Below are positions 49,350-61,607 of a stretch of DNA of 64,000 bases, piece by piece; position 1 is the first letter of the stretch; each line of letters begins with the position of its first letter. The position numbers were made by a program, and so were the translations under genes. Below the pieces are notes generated by a model that saw nothing but the letters and a program-made list of their open reading frames with translations, had not been told where the DNA came from and searched no databases. The stretch is from Crossaster papposus (taxonomy: Eukaryota; Echinodermata; Asteroidea; Velatida; Solasteridae). Location of the stretch: the NCBI GenBank assembly GCA_037893245.1, contig JBAIAA010000251.1:2275001-2339000 (forward strand). Direction: 5' to 3'.

Positions 49350-50271
49350 GTAGGCCTTACTGTATTAAAAACAAATAACGTTATATTTTTTAACAAAACC
49401 ATTGACGTATCTTGGGAGGAGCTATAGCTAAACAATCAGCGAGACAAATTCTTAAATATTACCGTATTTACAGAGTTTTTCAGTCAGGATATTATATCTT
49501 TCCCAGTTATTTTAACACTAGTATCATACATTCTTATAACGACACTTTACTTTCGTCCCCGAACATTGCCTAGCTCAATTCTCAATTTAAAAAATAGTTA
49601 TCAACGAATTCCATTCTAGATCAAGTATTATTGCAATTTGTATACTTTTCTGATTCCTCCTAAAATTGTGAAATTCGTTTCACGGGGCTTTGGAAATTAA
49701 ATAAAAAAATAACTAATGTTGGTGTTTTTTTTTGTCGTTTGTTTTAAGACTCTTGGTCATTTATATACAAAAATTAACCATAACGTTTGATAGTAAACAG
49801 AACAAAATGTAACGACAACAGCGTCTAAATCTATTAAAATAAAAACAAAGCAAAATACCCAAAACCACACATTAATTTACAACGAATCGCAATGCTCTAA
49901 TTAAAATTATACTGCAACTTTAATCAAATCCCTTTGTAATTTTTGAAATTGAGAATCAAGAGTTGAGCTCGACGATGTTTGCGGACGAAATTAAAGTGCA
50001 AATATAATGAATTTCTGGAGAAGAGGAGTGGTGGGGTTTGGCCCTACTTTATAGCTTGATTCAAAACCCGTACGACACTCTTCCTCAAAAAAGTTGTTCC
50101 GTCAAATTTGTTTTGCCGCTTTATACAAACCGACCAAAACGAACATCTGAAGTTATTTTGTATGCGCTCTACCCGAGAACCTTTTAATTCAATTTTTGTT
50201 TGCTTCTTTTTCTGTTTAATAATTAGTCCCTTTTGTGATTTATATTGTCTACTTTTGGTATTTTATACAGA

Positions 50272-51108
50272 ATGAAGATCTTGGTGGCAACCGTTCTTTC
50301 AATCGCCCTCCTTCTGGGTAACTCTGTCAAGCTCCGAGCTTCCGTCACTGGGCCGGTTGCCACGGACGGTGATGTTCCAGCGTCTCGGGCGTGTCCGATG
50401 TGCTGCCAGGGACCTACTGCCGCACATGGTATACCAGGTTTAAATGGGCAGATCGGACCGATGGGACCCTACGGCCAGCCGGGGTCAAAGGGCGACGCAG
50501 GTCAGCCGGGTCAAATTGGCGATATCGGGCCAATCGGTCCAATGGGTGAGCGGGGAGCACTTGGGAACGCTGGGCCTAAAGGTGACGATGGGATAGGTCA
50601 GCCCGGCAAGATAGGTCCGAAAGGTCTGCAGGGTGTAGTCGGAAGTCCTGGTCAGACTGGTGTCAAAGGTCAGAAGGGTGAGCCAGGGGAGACACCAGAC
50701 GACTCCAACCAGCGGGTAGCATTCACTGCGGTGAGGACGAGCCTCTCTGATACCTCTACGAGTAGCGACACCCGTTTGCCCTTCCAGCAGACCGAGACGC
50801 TTCTGCCGGGTACCAGCTTCGATCTCGGGACCGGCACGTTCACGTGTACTGTGCCGGGCACCTACGTGTTTACGTTTTCTGTGAACAAATATTCTTCCAG
50901 CCGCCTGTACGTTCATCTCCGGAAGAACGACGACTATGTTGTCTCTGGCTTTAGCTATGATTCAAGTCTCAGTGAGCAGGTGTCTGGGAGCGCGGTGCTG
51001 GTTCTGCAGCGAGGAGACACGGTGGGGCTTACCATGTACGGTAGGGTGTTTAGTGAATCCACCTATCACCGCACCTCATTCAGTGGCTTCCTCCTTTACC
51101 CCGAATAA
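50272..51108 (+). CDS. Secreted collagen-like C1q-domain protein, intact copy 3
   Basis: The frame encodes 278 residues. Residues 1 to about 24 form a signal peptide (MKILVATVLSIALLLGN...). A Cys cluster CPMCCQG lies at 41-47, a Gly-X-Y collagen stretch at about 53-140 with one break near GDDGIGQPG, and a C1q/TNF-like globular domain at about 148-278. Recognisable C1q blocks are RVAFTAVRTS, CTVPGTYVFTFSV, LYVHLRKND, LVLQRGDTVGLTMYG and the terminal SGFLLYPE. Proteins of this build are secreted, trimerise through the collagen and C1q parts, and often act as lectin-like recognition molecules in invertebrate immunity; that role is inferred here. The start was chosen at ATG 50272 because an acceptor (TTTTATACAG) ends at 50270. 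A longer frame opens at 50245, inside the intron. Two noncoding 5' exons lie upstream. The TAA stop is embedded in AATAAA. Confidence 0.88.
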   Translation: MKILVATVLSIALLLGNSVKLRASVTGPVATDGDVPASRACPMCCQGPTAAHGIPGLNGQIGPMGPYGQPGSKGDAGQPGQIGDIGPIGPMGERGALGNAGPKGDDGIGQPGKIGPKGLQGVVGSPGQTGVKGQKGEPGETPDDSNQRVAFTAVRTSLSDTSTSSDTRLPFQQTETLLPGTSFDLGTGTFTCTVPGTYVFTFSVNKYSSSRLYVHLRKNDDYVVSGFSYDSSLSEQVSGSAVLVLQRGDTVGLTMYGRVFSESTYHRTSFSGFLLYPE

Positions 51109-51429
51109 ATAATAAATAATTGCTGAAACAGTAGTCGTATTAAAAAGAAATAATATTCAATGTCATAATAATCAATATTTGTTAAGCATCTTAGTCTTCA
51201 TAAAAAGTTTCAAAACACCTTACCAACCGACATAAAAACTACATGAAAAACAATTTAATCAAAAGTAATATTTGTATAGAACTTGTTTTATAGGTTGCGT
51301 ATGTTTTTATTTCACACTCGACACTTGTCGCAATAGCTGAAATACATACGGTGTTTTAATTCTAAACCTTGTTTCAATACGATTTAATGCAGTTAATTAG
51401 TTGTACAATGAACTATCGACGTACTAATA

Positions 51430-51838
51430 AATATCTTACTTATTTGAAAGAAAACAAATGATTCTAGGCATCCAGCAAAATGAATACGGTAGATATCGTG
51501 TAATTGTTCAGAATTGTTTAAACAAATTCACAATCGCCCGCTGGCGAATGCGACAAAACATAATAATAACTGCCCGACTTTGGTTAACCCTAACTCCCTA
51601 CACAACAAAGAAAGTTGGAGGATTTTGAAGGAATTGTATTGTTCAATAACAATGGTGAGGGAGTTAGGGTTAAAAAAAGAATGCCGTTTTTCTTGCTTTT
51701 CTCGGCATCCATGATTGTAAAACTTCGGACAGGTCAATTAAACGATATTTACTATAGAATACAACCGAACCCCCCAAATCCACCCATTCATAATAATTTA
51801 AGCAATTACCAATGGTGTATCCTAGTCCTTTAAATGTT
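51430..51838 (-). mobile_element. Same MITE family, copy 3 left, with a nested element
   Basis: Orthologous to 29060-29385, but interrupted by the 82-bp TTAA element at 51588-51669. Confidence 0.55.
51588..51669. mobile_element. 82-bp piggyBac-like miniature element
   Basis: Ends CCCTAACTCCC and GGGAGTTAGGG are flanked by TTAA on both sides (51584-51587, 51670-51673). Copy 2 has TTGA and no insert at the same place. TTAA targets with CCC-starting ends are typical of piggyBac-type elements. Confidence 0.6.
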
Positions 51839-52624
51839 CATACATGTCCGCCATAATATCGTTACTGAATAAACATATTTACCCATTCTATGTTATTTCC
51901 TTTTTTTTTTTTTTTAATATACAATTTACTGTTTTTAATATTCATTTTTAATAAAATGTTCAGATATACTGATACCAGTGCAGCGTAACTGGAGGTCCAA
52001 GGTTCAAACCCAGCTAAAGTCAATGTATGAATACAAAATATAATATTTTGCTTCAATTCCCAATTTGTAAGCATTTAATAGCATCTGTATAAATAAAAAA
52101 GTAAGGTAGAATATTAGCATTTGCTCTATTTGGTATAAATTAAATGGCTATACTGTACGTGCACATGATAGACTCTATTGTTATAAACCATTCGGCTGTG
52201 CAATTAACTGCAAGTATAAAACGTTTGATACTTTGTTAGTTAGCAATTCTAAGATTGCTGGGATTTTAAGTATGAGCATCATGACCTCTCAGTTTTCGGT
52301 TTTCACTTCACTCTAAACTTCTCTCTCGGCATGTCATAGTCCCACTCTCCCTTCAGTATCATGTTAGCTGCCATGTGGCTGATCTCATCCGAGCACCTGA
52401 CCCCGACCCCGTTACCGCCAACGAGCACGCCAAGCCCAGGGCCGACCATGTCGCAGTAGAGTAGCCGCGTAGGTGTGGTGGTAGTCACGCAAGTATCGGT
52501 GTGAATGGAAAGTGGCTTCAGATCTGCAACGGTAATAAAAAGTGTCGCATCTTTTTCGGTTTAATATCCAGAGACAATCACGGCAACTTGATGAAAGGGC
52601 GACGAAAACATAGGACGAACATTT

Positions 52625-53016
52625 GTGACGCGGTATGTCAAAATCAGGCATTTTGGGGCAAGAAGTCAATTTTGAGTTTCTGCAATATTAGTAAAATGCA
52701 CCCCTTGCTCTTTTAAATGCCACCTTGCGTTTTTTGTATTGAATATTCCAAAGTAAAGATATACAGTTTTGAAATCACATTGTCTGAAATGTAAAAAATG
52801 AGAAAGAGACCTTTCAAGTTGGAGTTTTGTATTACACAAAATGCTTTGTCAATTAAGTTTTAATTGAAACTTTTACATAACAGTTGAAACATATTAATAG
52901 CACCACAAAAAAATGTAAATTCCCCAAATCACTGAAAATCACCCCACATTATTTTGTAGCTGTTTCTCCTTTCGTAGCACAGCCCAATTCCGCCTGGTTT
53001 TGACATACCATGTCAC
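52625..53016. mobile_element. 392-bp MITE in intron 4 of oxidoreductase, copy 3 only
   Basis: Inverted ends GTGAC..GGTATGTCAAAA..CAGGC of about 25 bp are flanked by ATTT (52621-52624, 53017-53020). Copy 2 has the empty site at about 30174. Confidence 0.7.
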
Positions 53017-53154
53017 ATTTTTGAATGGATGCTTCGTTCTATTTCAACATGCTGCACTTCACTGGATATACTTGTAACAAATTTGTGATTGACTTTTGTT
53101 TTATCCCACCGTTTTGTAAAACCTGCCAATAGTAATTATTGACTAGTTTTGTGA

Positions 53155-53352
53155 AAAAGCTCACAGGACGTGTCGCAGCTGCCTTGCGGCGAAATGGCTG
53201 CATCGAGCTGTATACTCCCACGGAGCCGAGATGGTATTTGAAATGTTTCGTGTGCACAATGAGCAGGGGTAATAATATTGTAGTGACACAAGCGCCAGTA
53301 TTGTTGGATACGTGCGCTTTACAAATATTTTTATTGTTATCTATAGTTTTTA
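53155..53352 (+). mobile_element. 5'-truncated SINE, copy 3
   Basis: Orthologous to 30375-30562. Copy 2 has about 45 extra bases just upstream. Confidence 0.55.
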
Positions 53353-54731
53353 AACAGTAATAAGATCGATGGAGTCCCGCGGATCACCTACCAGGAATTA
53401 TGCCTTGTAGGCACTGCAGGAGTCTATCTGACGTTGGTTGATCACCGTGACCAAAGTACCAGGCCTTCATTTGCTCCTTAGTTGTCATATCTTTCTCACC
53501 CACTTTACCTTGACCTATTTTCAGGTACCACTTACCTACAAAACATTTGGGGAAAGAAAACAAAATTTAGCTACATGTATTCAATAGGAATAGTATGGTG
53601 GTTTCATTGGGACTAAACAAATGATCAGCGCGGACGCCAAGCACAAGTTCTCCTCTCGCTTGGTTGCAGCAAGTGAGTTGGGGGAGACTTGGGTTTGAGT
53701 CACCAAACATTGAGTCTGAGTCAGAGTCCCAGTCCTGAATCAAACAGGTAGAGTCCGAGTCTGAGTCATAAGTCAAATGGTTGGGTCTGAGCAATATTTA
53801 TTGGTACTTGTATTTGCCAGAGATTCAGTAAGAATTCAAAATCCAAATTCAGTAAGAATCAAAGCTCTTTATTACTAAATTGGAAATTCATAGCTATTTT
53901 CCCATTCATAGCTATTTTATAGCTATTCCCATTTTGAAATCTATAGGTTGGTTGCGCACAAACATTACCGTTGTGACTTTGAATTTACAAGGCGGGATTC
54001 AGACCTATACACGTCATGCATATCATTTGCATATCTCAGGAGGGAATCTCAGGAGGTACGCAAGATTCGCTGCTCGTTGTAATGTTTACTCATAAAGATG
54101 TCAAAATCCAGCTGGATTATCTAATGGCCTGTTCTCTTAATGATTACATTCATTAGTCACATATACATGGTAATATTTACCGTTTGGGTACGGAATCGGT
54201 GGCAAAATGTAGCAGTCTTGTCCCAAGTCCGTTTCTCCCTCATGAACGTCTAAGGAAGGCTTGCCCTGGAGCCTGTCCCTGTCATCTTCTATCAACTACA
54301 GAAGCACCACGACTTGAGGCTTGGCCGTTATATCAAGTTGCTACCCAGCGGGTAGTAGGTCTCCCACAGCAGTTGAGGCCCCAGTGCGGAGCAAGACTTT
54401 CTTAGCATTGATGGTCCTGTCGGCTTCGGTGGCTAGTGTAAATACGATGTGATAGATCGTCAACAATGTCGTCCAATATTCTGCATCCTTGGCGCTGAGC
54501 CAAGGTCTGCTGGGCAAAAAGGAGCTTCTGCGGGCTCAGATGATGACACTGATCCCTGTCTGGTTGGCACCATCGAGTAGCTTACGGCCGAGGGAACCAT
54601 CGTGTGCAGTCAGCCACAATACCCCAACGTCCCTTTAAAAATGTATCCCTACAGAGAAAATGATAGGTAACCAACTATTTAAGGTGTCATGTGATTAATG
54701 GCTGTTGACCGGTTCCCAGCCATTTTCCACT

Positions 54732-54995
54732 CGATAATAATAGCAAGTACTTAGTGAAATATTCCAAATACCATCTCAGCTCCCGGGGGAGCATACAGCT
54801 CGATGCTGCCATTTCGGCGCAAAGAAGCTATTCCAATGACCATCTCTGCCCTCACAGGTACCCATTTACGCCTGGGTGGGGAGAAGCAGAGGCACACGCA
54901 CAACCCCAGGTTGGACTCGAACCCACAACCTGCAGAATTACCAGCAGACCACAAATGAAATGCTCCCGGCCACGATGCCACTCCACAGCCCTAAA
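54732..54995 (-). mobile_element. tRNA-derived SINE, copy 3
   Basis: Orthologous to 31990-32258, with the same B-box-like GGTTCGAGTCC and tail. Confidence 0.65.
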
Positions 54996-55040
54996 TAAGT
55001 GGTCTTCTACAATTAAAAACTTTGATATGAGAGTTTTTTT

Positions 55041-56856
55041 TACGGAGCTCTGGAAGTGCCATCCGACTTGTTTACATCCTGACATATTTTATCTCAGGAT
55101 GACGACATAATAGAGGCAAAATGACGACATCCTTTAATATTTGTTCGCGTAATAGCGACATCCTGAGATAATATATCGCGAGATGACGACATGCTGAAAG
55201 TAGGATGACGACATCCCGAGATAACATATCGCGGGATGACGACATGCTAAAAGTATGATGACGACATCCCGAGATAATATATCGCGGGATGACGACATCC
55301 TGAGACAATATATCACGGGATGACGACATGTTGAAAATAGGATGACGACATCCTGAGATAATATATCGCGGGATGACGACATGTTGAAAGTAGGATGACG
55401 ACATCCTGAGATAATATATCGCGGGATGACGACATCCTGAGAGTAGGATGACGACATCCTGAGATAATATATCGCGGGATGACGACATGCTGAGAGTAGG
55501 ATGACGACATCCTGAGATAATATATCCCGGGATGACAACATGCTGCTGAAACCATGTAGGATCCTGATTAGATCAGCAATACGAAAGCTTAAAGGGACCA
55601 TCTGCGTTTCCGCGTTTCAGAATGAAAAACCATGTAAAGACGGACACTTGGTGCAATGCTCGCAGTCAGCATACGATAGGCCGGGTAGCAGCGCGGCGAG
55701 TCTCTGCCTCGATTTTTGTCATACCCCTTGCGAGGTTTTATGTTAATGAGGCTTCCCTTTGAGGGGCGGAGTGGTTTGACAACAAATTTCAAAAATTATT
55801 TTGTCCCATTTATCACAGAAAATAAACACAACCACACACATAATGTTGTTGTAAACATTATACTTTATTGATTTAAGCAAACAAAATCCGTATTACATGT
55901 TTCCTTTAATCAATCCGTATGGTAGGCTTTGTCTATTTCCGTGACGCTTTTGCTTTGGCCTTGACGCTTTGACTTTGGTCGTGACAGTTGTGGACCACCG
56001 TAGTATTTCGTTAAAAGACGTCTTCTTGAGAGATATGATTTAATATCCTGGAAAGACGTCTTTCCAAGATACGATTATCATGGAAAGGAGTCTTTTTGTG
56101 ATACGATTATCATAGAAAGACGTCTTTCTGAGATACGATATTAGGAAAGATATATTTCCGAGATACGACATCACGGAAAGACATATTTTTATATCAGTAT
56201 TCCGTCTTTTTGAAATAAATTATCTCAGAAACGCGGAAACGCGGATGGTCACTTTAAGCTTCCGTATTGCTGATCTAATCAGGATCCTACATAGTTTCAG
56301 CAGCATGTCGTCATCCCAGGATATATTATCCCAGGATGTCGTCATCCTACTTTCAACATGTCGTCATCCCGCGATATATTATCCCAGGATGTTGTCATCC
56401 TACTTTTAGCATGTCGTCATCCCGGGATATATTATCCCAGGATGTCGTCATCCTACTTTCAACATGTCGTCATCCTGCGATATATTATCTCAGGATGTCG
56501 TCATGCTATTTTCAACATGTCGTCATCCTATTTTCAACATGTCGTCATCCCGCGATATATTATCTCAGGATGTCGTCATCCTACTTTCAACATGTCGTCA
56601 TCCTGCGATATATTATCTCAGGATGTCGTCATGCTATTTTCAACATGTCGTCATCCTATTTTCAACATGTCGTCATCCCGCGATATATTATCTCAGGATG
56701 TCGTGATCCTACTTTCAGCATGTCGTCATCATGCGATATATTATCTCAGGATGTCGCCATTACGCGAACAAATATCAAAGGATATCAGGATGTCGTCCTG
56801 AGATAAAATATGTCAGGATGTAAACAAGTCGGATGGCACTTCCATATTTTTCCGTA
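55041..56856. mobile_element. Foldback element E1 with satellite arms, copy 3
   Basis: Orthologous to the 32301-34148 element. The right target duplication TTTTTC is at 56857-56862; the left one has become a T run. Arm unit numbers differ from copy 2. Confidence 0.75.
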
Positions 56857-57009
56857 TTTTTCAGATGAATAACATTTTTGACTAACAAATAGTCACTTTT
56901 CTCACTTCCAGAAACTTGTTTTAACCTCAAATTGATTCTGGACTTTTCAATGTTTCCTCTTTATAAAAAAAAAAAAGAAGATAATCCTATCCCCATTTTT
57001 CCTCAAAAG

Positions 57010-57914
57010 TACGGAGCTCTGGAAGTGCCATCCGACTTGTTTACATCCTGACATATTTTATCTCAGGATGACGACATAATTAGGTAAAATGACGACATCC
57101 TTTGATATTTGTTCGCGTAATGGCGACATCCTAAGATAATATATCGCGGGATGACGACATCCTGAAAGTACGATGACGACATCCTGAGATAATATATCGC
57201 GTGATGACGACATGTTGAAAGTAGGATGACGACATCCTGATATAAGATATCGCGGGATGACGACATGTTGAAAGTAGGATGGCGACATCCTGAGATAATA
57301 TATCTTGGGATGACGATATGTTGAAAGTATGATGACGACATCTTGAGATAATATATCGCTGGATGACGACATGCTGAAAGTGGGATGACGACATCCTGAG
57401 ATAATATCTCAGGATGTCGTCATTACGCGAACAAATATCAAAGGATGTCGTCATTTTGCCCTTATTATGTCGTCATCCCGCGATATCTTATATCAAGATG
57501 TTGTCATCCTACTTTCAAGATGTCGTCATCACGCGATATATTTTCTCAGGATGTCGTCATCGTACTTTCAGGATGTCGTCATCCCGCGATATATTATCTC
57601 AGGATGTCGCCATTACGCGAACAAATATCAAAGGATGTCGTCATTTTGCCCTTATTATGTCGTCATCCCGCGATATCTTATATCAAGATGTTGTCATCCT
57701 ACTTTCAAGATGTCGTCATCACGCGATATATTTTCTCAGGATGTCGTCATCGTACTTTCAGGATGTCGTCATCCCGCGATATATTATCTCAGGATGTCGC
57801 CATTACGCGAACAAATATCAAAGGATGTCGTCATTTTGCCTCTATTATGTCGTCATCCTGAGATAAAATATGTCAGGATGTAAACAAGTCGGATGGCACT
57901 TCCAGAGCTCCGTA
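57010..57914. mobile_element. Foldback element E2 with satellite arms, copy 3
   Basis: Orthologous to 34301-35047 and flanked by CAAAAG (57004-57009, 57915-57920). Its right arm has gained a duplicated block of about 190 bp (57420-57610 repeated at 57610-57800). Confidence 0.78.
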
Positions 57915-58629
57915 CAAAAGCTCTTGCAGAAAGGGCAAAACAGACTTTCGGCATGCGCAAGTCTACAATCCGTAACCTCTTCCCGCATCTTGTAGACGTC
58001 AATGGTTCACAGGTTCACAGTACGCGTGAAATATTCGCACATGCATTCACACGTGCGTGCATTTCTCTCTCACCTGTCAATCGTTCGATATCACTGAACC
58101 TTTGAGCTGCTCGTCTGCCAAGTTCTCCTGATTCAAAACTTCTGCTGATTCCACTAAATACTCGTCCCTCATCAAATACAGACCGGCTTTCATAATTCTT
58201 AAAAAAATAACCAGAAGATATAATTGCAATTATTCATGATCCAGTGTTGTAGTACTAGAACTTGCACCAAATTATGTAAACATAATAATGACCCTATAAA
58301 CTCTCTGGCATGCTGTCATTTTCAAGAATTTTGAAGTAGTCTAAAGATGTGTCCCAGAGATGCATTTTTTTGAAATTTCTATTAAGCAGTTGGTTCAATA
58401 TCAAATCTAAAAATATTATTGGTTCAAATCTAAAAATATTATTTTCTTGATATATATAGCATCCACAGAACTAAACCTTCGTCAGTTTAGTTTTCAAGCA
58501 CCTTTCTTTTAATTAGATTTTTGAGAACTTTTGCGGCTTTCAAACAATACAAATGTACAACTGACAATAAGTAAAACATTTTTGAGGCCTTGGATATATT
58601 TGGACAATGTGCCCCTCCCAAAGATTTTA

Positions 58630-58983
58630 AAGGTAAACACCATTGGTAATTGCTTGAATTATCATGAATGGGTAAATTTTTGGGGGTTGTATTTTGTAGT
58701 AAACATTGTTCAACTGACTTGTCTGGAGTTTTACAATCATGGATGCTGAGAAAAGCAAGAAAAACGACATTTGTTTTCAACCGTCGCCAGGCAGTAGTTC
58801 TTATATTGTTTCTGTTTTTGTTATTATATAAATATCAATTTTCAGAACAATTGGAGGATATTTAGCGCAATTCTTTTGCTGGATGCCTACAATCATTATT
58901 TACCTACAAATAAGTCAGATATTTCCTAATAATTTGGTAGTAAAATGTTGCGATTTCGCAAATGGTGTATCCTATCTTTAAAT
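58630..58983 (+). mobile_element. Same MITE family, copy 3 right
   Basis: Orthologous to 35748-36107. Confidence 0.55.
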
Positions 58984-59945
58984 CTCGAGTGGAAAACAAA
59001 AATCATACCTCTTCGTGACTGGTTCACTGGGTCTGATAAGGCAAACCAAGATACCAGGCCACTCTGAGCAATATTTGGCGGCTGCACTGCCCCACAAACC
59101 TGCCCCGACGAATACCTCGGTTGTAGTTGCAGACATGACTGACAAACGATGGGGTTATCACGTACAGCTAGTAGTATGACACTAAATTACATGAATAGAA
59201 AACACAAACAGAAAAGGTCAGGTAAATACAAAATGTAAACGGAAAATTTGTAGGTCGTCCTGATAAGAAAAGTATTAAGTTTTTTCAGTTGTTTCTGTAT
59301 AACATACAATTTATTTAACCATCATATATTTTTTCGGTTGCATGAAAATGCATGAGTATACCCACAGACTCTGTTTCTTGATTGACCGAGTGCTAGTCAC
59401 ATGGTATTTTCCATTTTTGCTATCTTTCTGTGCACGACCAAAAGTACTATACCATTAGCAACCAAAGTAGTACCCATGGCGCAGTATTTGTGTGTAAATG
59501 TATGCTGATGTGCGCGTAGAGCGTAGCGCGTATTGTTCCAAAGAGCCAGCACTACAGAGTTGGATTAAAATAAAAGTTCATTTTAACTGTATTTAGATTA
59601 TAATTATAAAATATTAAAACCAAGCTGTATCTGTGAGTGAGGCATGAAGGTAGGAAACCTCAATTGACATGGGCGAGGTGTTAAAAACTGTCATAAGGTG
59701 TTATAAACGTGAAAATACTGGTACGACTACGAGTATTAAATGACTAAAGAGACTGGAGAGATCGTGCTGTGCTTCAAAGAATAATAACAGTTTTCTTATC
59801 TGTTCGATGCTTCCAATACTACAAGCACACACTATGCCTAATGCGCATAAACCGAATGTATATGTGTGTAACAATGAGACGGAGCATATAAGTGACTGAC
59901 TTCTTATTGTGGGGATTTCCTTGAACTTGTTCAAGTCTCCCATGT

Positions 59946-60246
59946 TATACCCCAGTCACAATTGGCTTGCGATGGGTTTGCGATTAGTTTACGGCGGATT
60001 TCTAGGCATTTTCGGCCGGGGCCCCACGGGACTCCTTGCGGCTGCCAGGTAATTTTTTGGCATCGGGCGGGCATCGAGTTACTTTTAACTCGGACTTAAA
60101 ACCTGGTGCGGCGTTTCGCATCGCAAACTTATCGCCAATAAATCGGTCAATGCCTAGCCGATGTTCGGCACACGTCGGGCGGGCGCAAAGCCAAATAACC
60201 CTAACCCACGCCGCCCGGGCTCCGCTTTAATTGTGACTGGGGTATA
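59946..60246. mobile_element. TA-flanked GC-rich MITE, copy 3
   Basis: Orthologous to 37151-37454. Confidence 0.7.
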
Positions 60247-60364
60247 AGGCAACCCTTTAACTACATTTTCGCACAATTTATGGACACACCATTTTCCCCC
60301 AGTTTTTGTTTGCTGGGCTAAATATCACAATGTTATCATTGTTCATATGATTTTCCATAAGGTT

Positions 60365-60600
60365 TTAACCAGTTCGCGCCGGATGACGTATATAAACGCA
60401 AAAATTTCCCCAAATTCAAAACGGATGACGCATAAACACGCCAAGTTCAAGTTCGGAAATGTATGTCAGCAGCGCGCAAGGCCGGAAATGCGTGGGTGTG
60501 CTACCCAGCACTATCGGCCGGAACACGCTTCGGATCGAGTTTCGTTAAAAATAATCCCGCCCGTCGGCTCGGCGATAGTAAAATAATCCTGGCGCGAACT
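60365..60600. mobile_element. TTAA-flanked MITE, copy 3, right end eroded
   Basis: The left end is as in copy 2. The right end stops at GGCGCGAACT and continues into TAATATG. Confidence 0.6.
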
Positions 60601-61121
60601 AATATGTTAATATGTTAACTGTGCCAGTAAGCAACTTGGTGAATTTGAAGCTCACCGATACTGACTACTTGATAATATCTGGAGACAGTGTAAATGTGCG
60701 CATGTTTATGGGTTCATGAAGTTGTCATTTTGGATAATTCACTATGATCACATAATTATTCAGTCACTTACAGTGTATATGCTTTAGAAAATGTTATTGA
60801 AGTAAGGATATGTAGAATCACCAAAATAAACTTTTCCAAAAAAATGTTAATAATAATATACCCAAATATAGGAATAAATATATTACGCGGCAGGGATTAA
60901 CGATTTATGCAAATTAGTCATATTTCCACCACTTGGATTTGTTGATATTTTTAGTATGTTATTCTAGAGAGCTTATAGAAGTGCACTGTGGTGAAAAATA
61001 TTCTATTGCAATTTGTGTGGGGTCAACAAAAGAAAATTAAGTATTTTCCCTGGACTATAATCCTACTCCTAGCGTCTTGACCTAGATGAAATTGCTTAGA
61101 TGAAATAAACTTGTTTATTAA

Positions 61122-61607
61122 AAGCCCTGTCCGCACTGGACTTAATTTGGGCAAACTAACCGAGCCAATGGGTAACTTGCCCATTTCAAGTCCAGTGCGG
61201 ACAGCCTGGGTAACTTTCCTCACAGGTAACTTACCCACGCCGCGTGGGAAGTTTAACCGAGCCAAAGGTGCCCAGGAAGATTGACCAGGAAGATTTAACC
61301 GAGCCAGAAAATCCAGTGCGGTCGCGACGTCTCGGTTAAATCTTCCATCACCCATTATGTAAGAAAATAATGTTGAGAGCTAGCGTCGGGAACAGACGAT
61401 CCGGTCGTCAAGTCGCGGTCATAGGTCACGCAGGGCGCCCTCTTTATTGTTTTGGAGCCAGTTTGGTTATAGTTTACCCATCGTCCCGGCAATTCTACCC
61501 GCGTCAATTAAATCCAAGTGCGGACAGTGGGAAGATTAACCCATCGGAATGTTACCCGGCGTCATGGTCAAATTACCCAAAATGTTTATCCAGTGCGAAC
61601 ACGGCTT
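61122..61607. mobile_element. 486-bp MITE with repeated TCCAGTGCGGACA motifs, copy 3
   Basis: Orthologous to 38325-38810 and very similar. Confidence 0.6.

Larger units (their letters stand above)
52303..59136 (-). pseudogene. FAD-dependent oxidoreductase gene (DAO-like), copy 3, decayed
   Basis: This is the duplicate of the gene in copy 2, with exons 59136-59009, 58197-58074, 54648-54181, 53535-53392 and 52523-52303. The C-terminus is better kept than in copy 2: the last exon ends WDYDMPREKFRVK then stop, and the exon 3 to 4 join reads YILPPIPYPNG|KWYLKIG in frame. Exon 1 has a 12-bp deletion just before GAGLWG that removes most of the first Rossmann strand. Exon 3 carries the same TGA and TAG as copy 2 plus its own TAA (54637-54635) and TAG (54343-54341). 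The shared stops suggest decay began before the duplication. The substrate cannot be told from sequence. Confidence 0.62.

Noticed and set aside
50245-50271. Upstream in-frame ATG giving a 287-residue C1q product (and 25059 in copy 2)
   Set aside because: It lies before a good acceptor (TATACAG); the ATG right after the acceptor gives a proper signal peptide.
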